From: Pseudanabaena sp. M53BS1SP1A06MG
Lineage (GTDB): Bacteria; Cyanobacteriota; Cyanobacteriia; Pseudanabaenales; Pseudanabaenaceae
Length of the DNA: 64,000 bases
Assembly: GCA_020404105.1 (NCBI GenBank)
Contig: JADBWH010000015.1
Span: 1 to 64,000 of the forward strand
Reading direction: 5' to 3'
The notes beneath the pieces are model-generated. The model was given only the letters and a program-made list of their open reading frames with translations. It was not told the origin of the DNA and searched no databases. The translations under genes and the position numbers were made by a program. Of the stretch, positions 62,535 to 64,000 are shown piece after piece (position 1 is the first letter of the stretch; every line of letters starts with the position of its first letter).

Positions 62535-62579
62535 GCAAAAAATGGTAAAAATTGCTTAGCAATTTTTACCATTTTTTGC
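62535..62579. repeat. Inverted repeat between permease and rhomboid genes
   Basis: GCAAAAAATGGTAAAAATTG, then CTTAG, then its complement. It may terminate the permease transcript; T-rich arms on both sides. Confidence 0.65.
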
Positions 62580-62653
62580 ATTCATTAAACTGACATTATA
62601 CTGAGCTAATTAAAACTACGATATATTAATAAAGCTGTAGCGATTAATTGGTA

Positions 62654-63304
62654 ATGTTTCCTTTATATGATGACAATCCGACTCAAGATACTTCCATTGT
62701 TGTCTATCTTCTAATCGTGGTAAATGTACTAATCTTTGGATACCAGTTGAGTTTGTTAAACTTTCAATTTGTTGAATGGATCAGAAATTGGGGTTTGATT
62801 CCAAAGGAATTTGTTACGCAACCACTCAAGGAAGCAATCACCTTCATTTCATCACAATTTCTTCATGGCAATATTTTCCATTTAGTTGGAAATATGTGGT
62901 TTCTCTATCTATTTGGTAACAATATTGAAGATAAGCTTGGTCATTGGAAATTTTTGTTTTTTTATCTGTTTTGTGGGGCTTGCTCAGGCTTTGCACAAGT
63001 CATTACTGCCCCAATGTCGGAGTTACCAATGGTAGGAGCTAGTGGGGCAATATCTGGAGTTATGGGTGCATATTTAGTCAGATTCCCGCGTGCTAAAATT
63101 GTGACCTTGTTATGGATTGGATTCTCTTTTATTCCCATTCCCATTCGTGCAGTTGTATTTCTCGGATTATGGATTGCTGGGCAAACTGTATATGCAGCAA
63201 TCCATAATCCAAATTTACCAGGAGTAGCTTATTTAGCTCATGTCAGTGGATTTATGGTGGGGGCGATCACTGTTCTGATCTACTCAAAGCTTATGAAAAA
63301 ATAG
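62654..63304 (+). CDS. Rhomboid intramembrane serine protease
   Basis: Cleaves transmembrane segments of other membrane proteins. From the ATG at 62654 (a TTG at 62648 is alternative) it has 216 residues and six transmembrane helices. Visible motifs: HGNIFHLVGNMWFLYLFGN with the conserved His-Asn region (about 72-90), the catalytic serine in GASGAISGVMGAYL (Ser132) and the catalytic histidine in YLAHVSGFMVGAI (His198). All catalytic positions fit the family. It starts 75 bases after the inverted repeat and shares no operon. Confidence 0.92.
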   Translation: MFPLYDDNPTQDTSIVVYLLIVVNVLIFGYQLSLLNFQFVEWIRNWGLIPKEFVTQPLKEAITFISSQFLHGNIFHLVGNMWFLYLFGNNIEDKLGHWKFLFFYLFCGACSGFAQVITAPMSELPMVGASGAISGVMGAYLVRFPRAKIVTLLWIGFSFIPIPIRAVVFLGLWIAGQTVYAAIHNPNLPGVAYLAHVSGFMVGAITVLIYSKLMKK

Positions 63305-63369
63305 AGCGAGTGGTGACCTTGAAGTGTTCTCTATTCATTATATTTAAGCCCCCAATCCCAAGATTATAG

Positions 63370-64000
63370 GGTAGTGAGGCTCCTCCATCACCACCGTCAC
63401 TACTATAGCGGTTTTCAAATGAGTACACACTCATTTGAAAACAAATAATCAGTCCCATTAAGAGTTTTGAGTTTTCATTTTGTCGTAGGCAAAATGAAAA
63501 CCGCTATACCATCACCACCACTATTAGATACTGGTGTTAGCAGACTTTTTAAGTCAGCAAATGCATCATTTGGCAAAATTGCTATACTCAAAAGTGCAAC
63601 GACGAGAGGGAGTTGGACATCATTAAGGCTAAAGCCCTTATTAGGTATATGGTTACGCAGATTACTGAGAAAGCGATCGCCATAGCGACTACGATGAACT
63701 GCTTTCTGACTAAAAACTAGCCCAATGATTGCAACAATCGCACACATTGCAATCAAAATACCAACAGGCTTACCACGGGAGAGTCCTACTAAAGTCTTAG
63801 CAATACCTAATCCTAACAAGCAAGCGATTAAAACTGCTGGGTAAATCTTGTCAATAAAGGCTTGTTACGGCTTGACCAGAAGATCCCAATTTTGTAGGCG
63901 ATCGCGAATTGCTTGGGTTGCAGATAAATTTGATTTAGTAATGCTGTCAATGTAGGTATAGGATTGCAGCACCTCTGCGACTGCCTTTTCGATGGGATCG
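63370..64000 (-). pseudogene. TIGR04222-type membrane protein, broken by stop and family C element; runs off the window
   Basis: Minus-strand sequence entering from 64000 reads DPIEKAVAEVLQSYTYIDSI, RDRLQNWDLLVKP, an in-frame TAA (63865-63867), then AFIDKIYPAVLIACLLGLGI, LVGLSRGKPVGILIAMCAIV and HRSRYGDRFLSNL: the middle and end of a TIGR04222 protein. After VSNSGGDG the family C element interrupts the Gly-rich tail; removing it gives GDGSSDGGDGGASLP in frame. The stop replaces a Gln/Lys-type codon, so both the stop and the insertion would need to be undone. Function of the family is unknown. Confidence 0.75.
63404..63508 (-). repeat. Family C element (C6) inside the tail of the TIGR04222 gene
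   Basis: TATAGCGGTTTTCAAATGAG ... TTTGTCGTAGGCAAAATGAAAACCGCTATA, reversed relative to C1. TA at both borders. Removing it with one TA restores a Gly-rich frame on the minus strand (see the TIGR04222 entry). Confidence 0.9.

Overview
The window comes from a cyanobacterial chromosome, most likely Pseudanabaena or a close filamentous relative. Evidence: many GCGATCGC (HIP1-type) octamers, phycocyanin rod-linker genes, a bilin reductase (pcyA), and cyanobacteria-restricted families (Tic22, DUF3086, DUF1517, TIGR04376). Host genes look ordinary, but spaces between them are packed with small hairpin-bearing mobile repeats and transposase ruins.

Layout. 1-3,000: ISKra4 transposase ruin, then rimP-nusA-ylxR (infB does not follow). 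3,000-8,700: galE, a membrane protein, an RCK-channel-RCK protein, tRNA-Arg(UCU), a sulfatase fragment and a WecG/TagA glycosyltransferase. 9,500-15,000: DUF3086 protein, Tic22, a DUF697-type GTPase, an inactivated IS1595. 15,000-21,100: a membrane-anchored propeller-like protein, the rod-linker cluster cpcC2-cpcC1-cpcD with a collapsed cpcBA fossil upstream, and pcyA. 21,600-29,500: ligA, two pentameric ligand-gated channel genes (one intact and fused to a periplasmic binding domain, one ruined), tRNA-His, bfd and two complementary bacterioferritin subunits. 29,500-32,600: a graveyard of transposases and a broken DUF433/DUF5615 pair, then a Uma2 gene. 32,700-36,800: type II NADH dehydrogenase and an rsr (Ro60/TROVE) gene headed by an array of tRNA-like Y RNAs. 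36,900-49,900: nurA, coaBC, gshB, DUF1517, TIGR04376, a TPR protein, an L,D-transpeptidase-like protein, an ABC ATPase, a response regulator, tRNA-Pro and tRNA-Ala. 50,500-60,700: CPBP protease, class V aminotransferase, tRNA-Arg(CCU), ABC1 kinase, and a TonB receptor/ExbD/ExbB/TonB uptake system. 61,000-64,000: an oligopeptide-type permease, a rhomboid protease and a broken TIGR04222 gene.

The strongest candidate for an under-described system is rsr plus five Y-RNA-like units, all on the minus strand and upstream of rsr. At least three units have a complete tRNA-like body (acceptor, D and T arms) with a shared Y-like core ending in AGGGTTAT where the anticodon arm should be. Second is a Cys-loop-type channel carrying a type I periplasmic binding domain. 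Third is the fused cpcB/cpcA fossil upstream of still-intact linker genes.

The small repeats fall into at least seven families. Two can be dated and mechanistically typed from the sequence alone: family B (about 81 bp, ends GGTAGT/ACTACC) makes perfect 8-bp target duplications in three copies, and family C (about 105 bp, ends TATAGCGG/CCGCTATA) inserts at TA, and its removal restores reading frame in two broken genes. Positions were read by eye; no database search or folding program was run.
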